Shown here: piece by piece, positions 16,574 to 25,621 of the stretch | How positions within the stretch are numbered: position 1 is the stretch's first letter | Layout of the letters: the number at the start of each line of letters is the position of its first letter | Source: Bacillota bacterium | GTDB lineage: Bacteria; Bacillota; Clostridia; Oscillospirales; Ruminococcaceae | Direction: 5' to 3' | DNA length: 64,000 nt | NCBI GenBank assembly: GCA_023433405.1 | Contig: JAEZCT010000022.1 | Span: 76,862-140,861, forward strand | Translations under genes and position numbers: made by a program | Notes under the pieces: generated by a model | The model's database searches: none | Told to the model about the DNA's origin: nothing | What the model saw: only the letters and a program-made list of their open reading frames with translations

Positions 16574-17449
16574 ATGGGTTATAAAAGATTTAGCGTAGGG
16601 GACATCCTCGTTTACTCCGTAGTATTTCTCGCGGCGTTTTTATCTATTTTTCCATTTTTGTATGTACTGAGTGTTTCGTTCACCGACCCGGAGGTATATA
16701 TTCCCCTGCAATTTACGGTTATCCCCAAGCGGTTTTCACTCGAGGCATATGCGTTTATTATGAAAACGCATTCCTTTACTACCGCAATGTTTAACTCCGT
16801 GTTCGTCACCCTTGTGGGAACGGTTTTTAACCTGATACTCACCTTTACCGGCGCATACGGGCTTTCCAAGAAAAGTATGCCGGGTACCAAGTGGATACTC
16901 GCGCTGATCACCTTCACCCTGGTGTTTAATGCCGGTATGGTGCCAAGCTACCTGCTCGTAAAGGATTTGAACATGATAAACACCTACTGGTCAATCATCG
17001 TCCCCACCATGACCAACGCGTGGGCGATTATTGTGGTGCGCAACTTTATGGTGTCTATCCCCACCGAGCTTGAGGAGGCGGCAAAGCTTGACGGCTGTAA
17101 CGATTTACAGGTGTTCATTAAGATTATCCTGCCTCTTTCCACCGCAGTGCTTGCCACGTTTGCTTTGTTTTTTGCAGTCGGTCACTGGAACTCGTACTTT
17201 AACACCATGCTGTATGTCACCGACACCACCAAGTGGACACTTCCGCTGATTGTCAAGAGCATGGTCATCGATTCCGGTTCCATCGGCTACGGTGCCGCGG
17301 CCGGAATTGCGGGAGACACCAAGCAGGTGCCGCAGGAGACTATTAAGATGGCGGCTATTGTGCTTTCCATGGCTCCCATAGTAATCCTTTATCCTTTCCT
17401 GCAGCGGTATTTTGTCAAGGGCGTAATGGTCGGCGCGGTTAAGGGTTAA
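16574..17449 (+). CDS. ABC transporter permease, LplC/YtcP type
   Basis: A 291-residue membrane protein with six predicted helices, the second permease of a carbohydrate importer. The EAA motif is EEAAKLDGCNDLQVFIKIIL near residue 175. The ending FLQRYFVKGVMVGAVKG is the usual C-terminus of this subgroup. It starts four bases after the first permease gene, so the two are translationally linked. The next gene, the glycyl-radical activase, starts 96 bases later on the same strand and is probably co-transcribed, which ties the imported substrate to the radical enzyme. Confidence 0.9.
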   Translation: MGYKRFSVGDILVYSVVFLAAFLSIFPFLYVLSVSFTDPEVYIPLQFTVIPKRFSLEAYAFIMKTHSFTTAMFNSVFVTLVGTVFNLILTFTGAYGLSKKSMPGTKWILALITFTLVFNAGMVPSYLLVKDLNMINTYWSIIVPTMTNAWAIIVVRNFMVSIPTELEEAAKLDGCNDLQVFIKIILPLSTAVLATFALFFAVGHWNSYFNTMLYVTDTTKWTLPLIVKSMVIDSGSIGYGAAAGIAGDTKQVPQETIKMAAIVLSMAPIVILYPFLQRYFVKGVMVGAVKG

Positions 17450-17545
17450 TCGCACGGCTCCCCGAGGTAAATAGTCCGCGGGTCAGGCTCAGACGAAGGG
17501 TCTTGACCGAAAGCAGATGATTAAACATAGGGAGAGATTATAATT

Positions 17546-18454
17546 ATGGGCGAAAGCCTGACCGGTATCGTCTTTGACATCGATCATTTTGCGGTACACG
17601 ACGGACCGGGAATCCGCACCTGCATCTACCTTAAGGGCTGCCCCCTCTACTGCCGGTGGTGCCATTCCCCCGAATCGCAGCAACCTCAGCCCCAGCTGCT
17701 GTATACCCAAAACCGATGTACCAACTGTATGCTTTGTGTAACTGCCTGCCCGCTTGGGCTGCACCTGGAAGAAAATGGAATGCATCTTTTTGCGAACCGC
17801 CACAAATGCACCCTGTGCGGCGCGTGTGTAAAGGCCTGTCCCACCGGCGCGCTTTTTGTCAGCGGCAGGGTGGCTACCGCCAAGGAGGTTGCGCTGGAGG
17901 CGCTGGAGGATTTGATTTTTTACCAAAACAGCGGCGGCGGGGTAACCATAAGCGGCGGCGAGGTACTATACCAGGCTGCGTTTGCACTGGACATTTTAAA
18001 GCAAATAAAGGAAAAAGACGTACATACCATTATAGAAACCTCGGGCATGGGCGCACAGGGCGACCTGCTGGCCATGGCTCCGTATGTGGACACCTTTTAC
18101 TTCGACTACAAGCTGGCGGACGCGGGGCAGCTTTTGGAGTATACCGGGGCAAGCCTTGACGTTATAACGGCCAACCTAAAAGCGCTGCGCGGGGTTACCC
18201 AATCAATCGTGCTGCGCGTTCCGCTGATACCCGGGATATCGGATACCCCGCAAAACCTCAAAAGCACCGTGGAGACAGCCCGCGCCTTAGGGATAAGTAC
18301 CGTGCACCTTTTGCCTTACAACCATTCCGCGGGCGCGAAGTATGACTGGTGCGGCCGCACCTTTATGATGCCTCCCGGTTCCGCGCAGGAGCCGGACCGG
18401 AATACCCTGCTTGCATACGGCGGCGAGGGCGTAACGGTCAGGATTGTCGATTAG
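17546..18454 (+). CDS. Glycyl-radical enzyme activating enzyme (radical SAM)
   Basis: A 302-residue radical-SAM protein. The SAM-binding cluster cysteines are C32, C36 and C39 (GCPLYCRWC). Two ferredoxin-like 4Fe-4S motifs follow at C58-C68 (CTNCMLCVTACP) and C88-C98 (CTLCGACVKACP). This insert marks activases of glycyl-radical dehydratases and lyases rather than that of pyruvate formate-lyase. The SAM-contact motif is SGGEVLYQ, where most relatives have GGEPLLQ. It would install the glycyl radical on the enzyme encoded at 20469, from which it is separated only by dhaK-dhaL. AGGGAGA lies about nine bases before the ATG. Confidence 0.93.
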   Translation: MGESLTGIVFDIDHFAVHDGPGIRTCIYLKGCPLYCRWCHSPESQQPQPQLLYTQNRCTNCMLCVTACPLGLHLEENGMHLFANRHKCTLCGACVKACPTGALFVSGRVATAKEVALEALEDLIFYQNSGGGVTISGGEVLYQAAFALDILKQIKEKDVHTIIETSGMGAQGDLLAMAPYVDTFYFDYKLADAGQLLEYTGASLDVITANLKALRGVTQSIVLRVPLIPGISDTPQNLKSTVETARALGISTVHLLPYNHSAGAKYDWCGRTFMMPPGSAQEPDRNTLLAYGGEGVTVRIVD

Positions 18455-18586
18455 TGAGGTGCTTTGATGTGAGCGGGGACAAACTGTTGCCCCGCCTGCG
18501 CGATACTATGCCTCAAACACAAATAGCCGGAAAAGGATATACAGATTGTATTGTAAAATATTATATTGAAAACGGGATGAAAACAC

Positions 18587-19612
18587 ATGAAAAAGTTTAT
18601 AAACGATGGGAACTCATTTGTAGACGAGACGCTCGAAGGAATTTATCTCGCTCATTCCGCAAGGCTTAGCCCCGTGGACGGGGAATTGCGTGTGCTTGCC
18701 CGCTGCGACGAGGTTGCCGACGGCAAGGTTGGTATCGTCACCGGCGGCGGCAGCGGACATCTGCCCACCTTTTTGGGCTATGTCGGTCAAGGAATGCTCG
18801 ACGCCTGCGCGGTGGGCAATGTATTTGCCTCCCCTTCGGCGCAGGTAATGCATAAGTGCATCAAGGCCGCCAACCGGGGCGGCGGCGTTCTTTGCCTGTT
18901 TGGAAACTACGGCGGAGACCGCATGAATTTTGAAATGGCCTGCGAGCTGGCTGACCTTGACGGGATACGCTGCGAGCAGATTTTAATGGCGGATGATGTA
19001 GCATCCGCTCCGGTCGGTCAGGCTGAAAAGCGGCGCGGCGTGGCGGGACTTATTCTCGCATACAAGATTGCGGGAGCCGCCGCCGACCGCATGATGAATC
19101 TTGACGAGGTGTGTGCCGTTACACGGAAGGCACAGGCAAACATACGCAGCATGGGTGTTGCGGTGGGACCCTGCATCCTGCCGCAAATCGGTAAGCCCAC
19201 CTTTGAGATTAAGGAGGGCGAGATTGAGATCGGCATGGGTATCCACGGCGAGCCGGGCATAGAGGTACGCCCCATGATGACAGCCGACGAGGTCGCCGAC
19301 CTGCTGCTTGAGAAGCTCATGGCGGAGCTGCCGCTTACAAAGGGCGACCGCGCGGCTGTTCTCATAAACGGACTGGGGGCAACCCCGCTGGAGGAGCTGT
19401 ACATCCTGTACCGGCGCCTGCACAACAGTCTGACAGAGCTTGGCGTAACACTTTGCGCCCCCATGATCGGCGAATACGCCACCTCCATGGAGATGGCGGG
19501 GCTTTCGCTTTCAGTCATCCGTTTAAATGACCCGGAGCTTTACGACCTTTACCGCCACCCCGCGAATACGCCCTTCTTCACCAATGCTAACCAGTCAGGA
19601 GTTACGCTATGA
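18587..19612 (+). CDS. dhaK: Dihydroxyacetone kinase K subunit-like protein (copy 2)
   Basis: A 341-residue DhaK protein. The predicted covalent-binding histidine is H220 in GMGIHGEPG. The phosphate/substrate loop GIVTGGGSGHLPTFLGY and the segment FGNYGGDRMNFEMA are conserved. It overlaps dhaL by four bases (ATGA), which indicates coupled translation and a stable DhaK-DhaL complex. It lies between the activase and the glycyl-radical enzyme genes, so a ketone or its analogue (dihydroxyacetone, erythrulose, apulose) is likely an intermediate of the same pathway. It shares the general plan of copy 1 at 11770 but is clearly diverged, so this is not a recent duplication. Confidence 0.9.
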   Translation: MKKFINDGNSFVDETLEGIYLAHSARLSPVDGELRVLARCDEVADGKVGIVTGGGSGHLPTFLGYVGQGMLDACAVGNVFASPSAQVMHKCIKAANRGGGVLCLFGNYGGDRMNFEMACELADLDGIRCEQILMADDVASAPVGQAEKRRGVAGLILAYKIAGAAADRMMNLDEVCAVTRKAQANIRSMGVAVGPCILPQIGKPTFEIKEGEIEIGMGIHGEPGIEVRPMMTADEVADLLLEKLMAELPLTKGDRAAVLINGLGATPLEELYILYRRLHNSLTELGVTLCAPMIGEYATSMEMAGLSLSVIRLNDPELYDLYRHPANTPFFTNANQSGVTL

Positions 19613-20232
19613 TAAACGCAAATACAGTCAAGCAATCCTTTGCCGCCATCGCGCAGGCGATGACGCACAACAAAGAGCTGCTAACAAAGCTCGATTCCGC
19701 CGCAGGCGACGGCGACCTGGGCATAAGCATGGAGCAGGGCTTTGGCGCGGTGGTCGCCTTTTTAGACCAGTGCGACGAAACCGACCTGGGTGTTTTGCTT
19801 ATGCGAACCTCCGGCGTGCTCAACGAGGCGTCGCCCTCCACGCTGGGAACCGTCCTTTCTGTGGGGCTTATGACTGGCGGCAAGACCTTAAAGGGCAAAA
19901 CGGAGGCCGCCGCCGCCGATTTTGCACAGTTTATGGAGGTGGGCTGTCAGGGAATTATGACCCGCTCGAAGTCCGCCCCCGGAGAAAAGACAATTCTGGA
20001 TGCTCTGCTGCCCGCCGCGCGGGCGCTTCGTGAGGCGGCAGACGCAGGCAAAGATCTGCCCGAGGCAACCGCCTTAGCCGCTCAGGCCGCCGCAAAGGGC
20101 TGTGAGGATACCTTGAAGATGAAGGCGGTACACGGCAGAGCCGCATATTACGCCGAGAAATCAATCGGACTTCAGGATGGGGGCGCGACGGTGGCAAAGA
20201 TCATCTTCGAGACGCTTGCCGACTTGCACTAA
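19609..20232 (+). CDS. dhaL: Dihydroxyacetone kinase L subunit-like protein (copy 2)
   Basis: A 207-residue DhaL (DAK2) protein, close to the usual length of about 210. The metal-binding aspartates D29, D34 and D36 are intact (LDSAAGDGDLGISM). The segments EASPSTLGTVLS and GLQDGGATVAKI match the nucleotide-binding region. The start overlaps the dhaK stop. The stop codon TAA at 20230-20232 lies inside the ACTAATATCC end of an R102 copy, so the last codons are followed directly by mobile DNA. With DhaK it would transfer phosphate from ATP (or from a DhaM not seen here) to a small ketose. Confidence 0.9.
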   Translation: MINANTVKQSFAAIAQAMTHNKELLTKLDSAAGDGDLGISMEQGFGAVVAFLDQCDETDLGVLLMRTSGVLNEASPSTLGTVLSVGLMTGGKTLKGKTEAAAADFAQFMEVGCQGIMTRSKSAPGEKTILDALLPAARALREAADAGKDLPEATALAAQAAAKGCEDTLKMKAVHGRAAYYAEKSIGLQDGGATVAKIIFETLADLH

Positions 20233-20446
20233 TATCCGGTTAAAAGTGTATAATACTATTCTCCGATAAAAGTGTTGATAAAAATCCGCGTCAAAATCCA
20301 TAATTAAAGATTTTGCCTTGATTTTTATACACTTTTTAATCGGATAATAGTATAAGCATATAAAAATCAAGGGAAAAGCTTTCGTTTATGAGTTTTCACG
20401 CGGATTTTTATCTTAAATTCTACTCTTTTTCAGGAGATTAGCATTT
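20227..20446 (-). repeat. R102 element interrupted by another R102 copy
   Basis: The outer copy is in two pieces: CACTAATATCCGGTTAAAAG at 20227-20252 and, from about 20354 to 20446, TATAAAAATCAAGGGAAAAG through to TTTTTCAGGAGATTAG. Between them sits a complete second copy (20253-20353). The nesting shows the element moved at two different times. Confidence 0.8.
20253..20353 (+). repeat. R102 element, variant B, inserted in another copy
   Basis: The ends are ATACTATTCTCCG and GGATAATAGTAT. The inside reads GTTGATAAAAATCCGCGTC and then AAAATCCATAATTAAAG, a sequence variant shared with the copy at 62884-62983. It is inserted into the outer copy of opposite orientation. Confidence 0.85.
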
Positions 20447-20468
20447 GTATCAGGAAGGATGATGAGCA

Positions 20469-22796
20469 ATGTCCGAGACTGCCCAGGCGTATTCCCTACG
20501 CATCGTGGAAAGCGAGCCCTCTCCCCGGGTGGCGCAGGGAATAGAGAATACCCACCGCTCTATGCTGGAAAAGAAAAAAACGTTTGTGGACGTAGGCGTC
20601 GTGCTTAACGAGGAAACGGCGGCGCTCCCCCTTATTGTGCGCAAGGCCCTCGCGGAAAAGCAGAAGCTTGAGCGTGTGCTGCCCGGCATTTGGGAGGGCC
20701 AGCTACTCGCGGGCTGCTTTTCGTATCAGGGTGAGGAGCTGACCAATGACAGCATTCTGCCAAAATTCGCAAAGCCCGAGGAGATTCTGGAGGGCTCTAA
20801 ATACGGCTATGGCATCTACTCCATGTTCGGGCATATTTCCCCCGATTTCCCCCGTATTCTGGAGCTTGGCACCGAGCGGTTAAAGCAGGTTGCGAGGGAG
20901 CACCTGCAAAACGCAGGCGAGCCGGAGCAGCGAGAATTTCTTGCGGCCGCGCTGCTGTCGCTGGAGGGGCTTGAGGCGCTTGCCCAAAATAACGCCCGTC
21001 ATGCCCGCGCGCTGGCGCAAAAAGAGACCTCACCGCAGCGCAGGCAGGAGCTTTTGGGGGTTGCAGAGGTTTGCGACCATGTACCCATGCAGCCTGCCCG
21101 CACCTATCAGGAGGCCTGCCAGTCAGCTTGGTTTGTCCACCTTGCGTTGCAGCTTACCGGCAACCATTTGGCGCTGGGCCGCCCTGACCAGTACCTCAAC
21201 CCGTATCTTGAACGGGACCTTGCGGGTGGTACGCTGACTATGGAACAGGCCCAAGAGCTTACCGACCTGTTTTTGCTAAAGTTTAACGAGCGCGCCGTTT
21301 CCAACATCACCGCAAAGGAGCTCAGCGACTGGCACGCGGTGCAGGAGGATTACGACCGCATGTGGCGCGAGCGCACCCTGCACGACATGGGGCACCAAAA
21401 ATACAACGTGCGCGACCGCTTAGACGCCATGATTCACTGGAACCAGAACTTTATCGTGGGTGGCTGCAAGCGTGACGGCTCGGATGCCACAAACCTTGCC
21501 ACTGTCATGATTTTAGAGAGCTTTCGCCGCCTGCGCATGACAAACCCCGTTATGTCGGTGCGCATTCACCCCGGTACGCCCGAGTGGCTGTATCGGCAGG
21601 TGGCCATCTGCCTGAAAACGGGCGGCGGTCTGCCCTGCATTTACAACGACACACCCATTCTGGAGGGCTACACCAAATTCGGCATTCCCGTTGAGGATGC
21701 GAGGGACTATGCAAACAACGGCTGCTGGGAAGTCATCATGCCCGGCAGGACGGATTTCTACTTTAACAAGCTCAACGGACTAAAGTGCATCGAATGGGCG
21801 CTCAACCGGGGGCGCTGCCATATTGATAACCGGCAGGAGGTTCCCGATCAGGGAGACCCCGCCTCCTTTGCCGATTTTGAGACGGTGTACGCAAAGACCG
21901 TAGAAAACATAGCACTGGTGTGCGACAGCATGGCAAGCCACATGTGCTGGACCAACCCCAACCGCTCCACCATCGCCCCTACGCCGCTGCTTTCCACTCT
22001 GCTGGAGGGTCCGCTTGAAAAAGGACGGGATATGACTGACATGTCCACCCGCTTTATCATCGGCGGGGTCATCTTCGAGGGCATCAGCCACCTTATCGAT
22101 TCGCTCACCGCCATTCGCCAGAGGGTGTTTATTGAGAAAAAGCATACCATGGCCGAGGTGGTAAAGGCGATAGACAACGATTTTAAAGGCTATGAGCAGA
22201 TTCAGGCATCCCTGATGTCCTGCCCAAAATACGGCATGGGAGACCCTGCCGCCGATGATATTGGCCGGCGTGTGGTAAAGGATTTTTACGATATTATGAA
22301 GGACATCGACCGCCGCTACGATGCCATGACCTTTATGCCGGGCATTGGCACCTTTTCATGGTACATCGCCATTGGCGAGGGTACCGGCGCCACCGCCGAC
22401 GGGCGTAATGCGGGCCAGCCGGTTGCCTCCAACTTCTCGCCCTCCGCGGGTGCGCTTACCAAGGGCGTTACCGCCGCCATCCGCTCCTTCACCTCCATGG
22501 GACTCGATACCGTCCCCCTAGGCTCCCCGCTGGATGTCGGTATGGCAGGACGTTATGTGGAAGGGGAGGAAGGAACCCGGCGCTTAATCGGCCTTATTAA
22601 AACCTTTTGCGACTTAGGCGGCAACCTGATGACCATCAGCGTGGCGGATGCCCAAACCCTGCGCGACGCGCAAAAGAACCCCGAGGCCTACCGCGACCTT
22701 CGTGTGCGCATGGGCGGCTGGTCGGCCTACTTTACCATGCTTTCAAAGGAACAGCAGGAGCACCACATCCGCAAAAGCGAAGGCGGAATATTCTAG
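20469..22796 (+). CDS. Glycyl-radical enzyme, dehydratase/lyase type, unknown substrate
   Basis: A 775-residue pyruvate formate-lyase family protein. The active-site segment is YANNGCWEV with C419 (thiyl radical) and E421; this Cys-x-Glu arrangement is seen in diol dehydratases, choline lyase and other C-C/C-O/C-N lyases, not the Cys-Cys of pyruvate formate-lyase. The glycyl-radical loop near the C-terminus is RMGGWSAYF with G750 as the predicted radical site; common family members have R-V-x-G-[FY]. The start at 20469 has AAGGATGATGAGCA upstream. The matching activase is at 17546 and an MmsA-type aldehyde dehydrogenase follows. An eliminase making an aldehyde from a vicinal diol is the best guess. 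The substrate is not that of any subclass recognisable by eye. Confidence 0.88.
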   Translation: MSETAQAYSLRIVESEPSPRVAQGIENTHRSMLEKKKTFVDVGVVLNEETAALPLIVRKALAEKQKLERVLPGIWEGQLLAGCFSYQGEELTNDSILPKFAKPEEILEGSKYGYGIYSMFGHISPDFPRILELGTERLKQVAREHLQNAGEPEQREFLAAALLSLEGLEALAQNNARHARALAQKETSPQRRQELLGVAEVCDHVPMQPARTYQEACQSAWFVHLALQLTGNHLALGRPDQYLNPYLERDLAGGTLTMEQAQELTDLFLLKFNERAVSNITAKELSDWHAVQEDYDRMWRERTLHDMGHQKYNVRDRLDAMIHWNQNFIVGGCKRDGSDATNLATVMILESFRRLRMTNPVMSVRIHPGTPEWLYRQVAICLKTGGGLPCIYNDTPILEGYTKFGIPVEDARDYANNGCWEVIMPGRTDFYFNKLNGLKCIEWALNRGRCHIDNRQEVPDQGDPASFADFETVYAKTVENIALVCDSMASHMCWTNPNRSTIAPTPLLSTLLEGPLEKGRDMTDMSTRFIIGGVIFEGISHLIDSLTAIRQRVFIEKKHTMAEVVKAIDNDFKGYEQIQASLMSCPKYGMGDPAADDIGRRVVKDFYDIMKDIDRRYDAMTFMPGIGTFSWYIAIGEGTGATADGRNAGQPVASNFSPSAGALTKGVTAAIRSFTSMGLDTVPLGSPLDVGMAGRYVEGEEGTRRLIGLIKTFCDLGGNLMTISVADAQTLRDAQKNPEAYRDLRVRMGGWSAYFTMLSKEQQEHHIRKSEGGIF

Positions 22797-22852
22797 GGCG
22801 TTTCTGAAAAGGAAAAAACGACAAATATTTCGCTCAGAAGAGATGGCTGCAA

Positions 22853-22897
22853 GGTAAAAAGCGGAGGAATACTTTATGTATTCCGAGCATTTTTACC
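22853..22897. repeat. Stem-loop after the glycyl-radical enzyme gene
   Basis: GGTAAAAA (22853-22860) pairs with TTTTTACC (22890-22897), and inside it GGAATAC pairs with GTATTCC around a five-base loop, with a small internal loop between. It lies 57 bases after the stop and may terminate or process the transcript before the aldehyde dehydrogenase gene. Confidence 0.5.
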
Positions 22898-23007
22898 GCC
22901 GCAGACGCTCTTTTGAGTAGAAATAACCTAGATTTTTGAGTTTTCAGATAGCCCCTAATAAGAGAACTGTAAACGCCACTAAAATAGAAACACGAGGTTA
23001 AAGGACT

Positions 23008-24519
23008 ATGTCACAACCAATTATACTCAAGCCCTTTATCGGCGGCGAGTTTATCACCTCGGCTACCGAAAAATACATGGATGTATACAACCCCTCCACC
23101 GGAGAGGTCATTGCAAAGGCACCCTGCTGCACTAAGCAGGAGGCCGAACAGGCAATTGCCTGCGCCAAAAAGGCGTTTCCAGGTTGGCGCGATACCACTG
23201 CCCACAAGCGCGCGCAGCTGTTTTATAAGCTTCGTGAGCTGATTAACCTGCATCTTGACGAGCTGATAGAATGCCTTGCCCGCGAAAACGGGAAGACCTG
23301 GAGCGAGGCGGAGGGGGATGTGCTCAAGGCACGGGAGATGACCGAGTTTGCCACCTCCATCCCCACGCTGATGATGGGAGAATCCCTTATGGATACCTCC
23401 TCCGGCTACGATTCCACCCTATACCGTGAGCCGATGGGCATTTTCTCCGGCATCGCGCCTTGGAACTTTCCGGCCATGATCCCCATGGGCTGGATGACCC
23501 CGCTGGCCATTGCCTGCGGCAACACCTTTGTGCTCAAGGTTTCAAGCAACACCCCCATGACCTCCCTGCGCTTTGCGGAGCTTTATAAGGAAGCGGGCTT
23601 CCCCGACGGCGTGCTCAACATCGTTCCCTGCTCGCGCGATGTCGCCGAGCTGCTTACCACCCACCCGGATATTCGCGGCGTATCCTTTGTGGGCTCCACG
23701 AGCGTGGGTCTGCATGTGTACTCCACCGCAGCGGCGGCAGGCAAGCGCGTGCAGGCGCTGTGCGAGGCAAAAAACCACGCGCTGGTGCTTAACGACGCTC
23801 CCATAACCCGCACCGCCGCCGGCATTATTAACTCGGCCTTCGGCTGCGCGGGCGAACGCTGCATGGCGCTGCCCGTGGTCGTTGCCCAAAACGAAATTGC
23901 CGACGAGCTGATAGCCGAAATCATTCGACTTTGCAAAAAGCAAAAAATTGGACCCGCCTACGATAAGGACTCAAACCTTGGCCCCGTGGTCACCGGCGCC
24001 CATAAACAGAGCATAGAGAAATGGATAGAAAAAGGTCTCGCGGAGGGCGCGAAGCTTGTGCTGGACGGCAGAAACACCGTCGTGCCGGGCTATGAAAACG
24101 GCTTTTACCTCGGGCACACCATTTTTGATGAAGTTAAGCCCGGCATGACAGTGGGTGAGCAGGAAATCTTCGGGCCGGTGCTGTGCGTTAAGCGGGTCGC
24201 CACCTTTGAGGAGGGTCTTGCGCTTATGAACGCGAATCCCTTTGCCAACGGCTCGGTCATCTTCACCCAGAGCGGGTACTACGCCAGAGAGTTTGCCAAG
24301 CGCACCGACGGCGGCATGGTGGGCATTAATGTGGGTATTCCCGTGCCGGTAGGCGTGTTCCCCTTCAGCGGTCACAAAAACTCCTTCTTCGGCGACCTGC
24401 ACTGCCACGGTAAGGACGCGGTGCGCTTTTTTACCGAGACAAAGATGGTAACCTCCCACTGGTTTGCGGAGGAGGAGAAAACCGTATCCAAGGTAAGCAC
24501 CTGGGACGGCTCGCTGTAA
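23008..24519 (+). CDS. Aldehyde dehydrogenase, MmsA (CoA-acylating semialdehyde) type
   Basis: A 503-residue NAD-dependent aldehyde dehydrogenase. The catalytic Cys is in FGCAGERCMALPVVV, and the pattern ERCMAL together with RVQALCEAKNHALVLNDA and FVGSTSVGLHVYSTAAAAGK strongly recalls methylmalonate-semialdehyde dehydrogenase (MmsA/IolA). That branch is CoA-acylating and releases CO2 from malonate or methylmalonate semialdehyde. AACACGAGGTTAAAGG upstream provides a modest ribosome binding site. Directly behind the glycyl-radical enzyme, it probably oxidises that enzyme's aldehyde product. If the MmsA reading is right, the product would be a 3-oxo acid. Sister ALDH families cannot be fully excluded. 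Confidence 0.8.
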   Translation: MSQPIILKPFIGGEFITSATEKYMDVYNPSTGEVIAKAPCCTKQEAEQAIACAKKAFPGWRDTTAHKRAQLFYKLRELINLHLDELIECLARENGKTWSEAEGDVLKAREMTEFATSIPTLMMGESLMDTSSGYDSTLYREPMGIFSGIAPWNFPAMIPMGWMTPLAIACGNTFVLKVSSNTPMTSLRFAELYKEAGFPDGVLNIVPCSRDVAELLTTHPDIRGVSFVGSTSVGLHVYSTAAAAGKRVQALCEAKNHALVLNDAPITRTAAGIINSAFGCAGERCMALPVVVAQNEIADELIAEIIRLCKKQKIGPAYDKDSNLGPVVTGAHKQSIEKWIEKGLAEGAKLVLDGRNTVVPGYENGFYLGHTIFDEVKPGMTVGEQEIFGPVLCVKRVATFEEGLALMNANPFANGSVIFTQSGYYAREFAKRTDGGMVGINVGIPVPVGVFPFSGHKNSFFGDLHCHGKDAVRFFTETKMVTSHWFAEEEKTVSKVSTWDGSL

Positions 24520-24621
24520 AGGCAGAATACCTAGCACTCGGCCATGAACAAATAATAATGAAAAGGGATACGCGATCAATGTTAGGGTTGGTCGCGTATC
24601 TCAGCAACCGGAAAGGGATGG

Positions 24622-25584
24622 ATGAAGATGAAGTATACCCGCCTTGGCAAAACAGATATTAACATTTCGAGAATTACTCACGGGTGTATGGAGCTGGGCG
24701 GCGGCCCGAACCCCGAGGTAATATGGGAGGTACAGCCCGAGGAGCAGAATATCGACCTGCTGCTCACGGCGGTGGATAACGGCATAAACAGCTTTGATAC
24801 CGCCGAGATGTACGGGAGCGGACGCTCGGAGGAGATTGTGGGCAAGGCGCTGGCAAGCATACGCAAAAAATGCGTGATTGCCTCAAAGGTAATGAAGGAA
24901 AACCTAGCGCCGGATGACCTTGAGCGCGCCCTTAACAAAAGCCTCAAGCGGCTTAACACCGATTATCTGGACCTTTACTATATCCACTGGCCGAATCCCC
25001 AGATTCCGCTGGAAGGAACCGTGACAAAGCTTGCCCGACTCAAGGAGCAGGGTATCATCCGCAGCATCGGAGTCTCCAACTTCTCCCTTGCGCAGCTAAA
25101 GGAGGCGGTGCAGTTTGCGGAGATATCCGCCTACCAGCCGGAGTACAACCTGCTTTGCCGCGAGATTGAGGACGACATTCTGCCCTTCTGCGCCCAAAAC
25201 GAAATTAGTGTGCTTGGGTACAATTCACTTGCAAAGGGCATACTTTCCGGCGCCTTTCATCTGTATGGCGCAAAGCTCAGCGAGGTGGATTTCCGCAACC
25301 AAAAGCCGTTGTTCCAAACGGCATGCTTAGAAGCCGAGCGGGAGCTGATTGCGCATATGGAGCGTATTGCAAAGACGCATGAGGCCAGTGTTTCCCAGGT
25401 GGCTGTTGCGTGGACACTGCAGCAGGCGGGGGTATCGTCGGCAATTGTGGGGACACAAAATAAAAAGCATTTTCTTGATAACCTGAATGCGGCATCCCTC
25501 ACGCTTACCCAAGACGAGCTTGCCGATATTACAAAGCTTAGCGGCAGTACCATAGCACGGGTTAAGTCGCTGGGCTATCTATGA
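24622..25584 (+). CDS. Aldo/keto reductase
   Basis: A 320-residue (beta/alpha)8 oxidoreductase. The catalytic tetrad is visible: Asp and Tyr in FDTAEMYGSGRSEE, Lys in IASKVMKE and His in YYIHWPNP. The NADPH-binding C-terminal part contains VGTQNKKHFLDN. It is close to the YdhF/YcsN-type reductases. A second ATG six bases downstream (MKYTRLGKTD) has better spacing from GAAAGGG and may be the true start. It follows the aldehyde dehydrogenase by 102 bases and could reduce part of the aldehyde or ketone to recycle NAD(P)H in an anaerobic redox balance. Confidence 0.88.
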   Translation: MKMKYTRLGKTDINISRITHGCMELGGGPNPEVIWEVQPEEQNIDLLLTAVDNGINSFDTAEMYGSGRSEEIVGKALASIRKKCVIASKVMKENLAPDDLERALNKSLKRLNTDYLDLYYIHWPNPQIPLEGTVTKLARLKEQGIIRSIGVSNFSLAQLKEAVQFAEISAYQPEYNLLCREIEDDILPFCAQNEISVLGYNSLAKGILSGAFHLYGAKLSEVDFRNQKPLFQTACLEAERELIAHMERIAKTHEASVSQVAVAWTLQQAGVSSAIVGTQNKKHFLDNLNAASLTLTQDELADITKLSGSTIARVKSLGYL

Positions 25585-25621
25585 TGATTACGATTTTAAA
25601 AGAGATATAGGGGGCTTAGGC

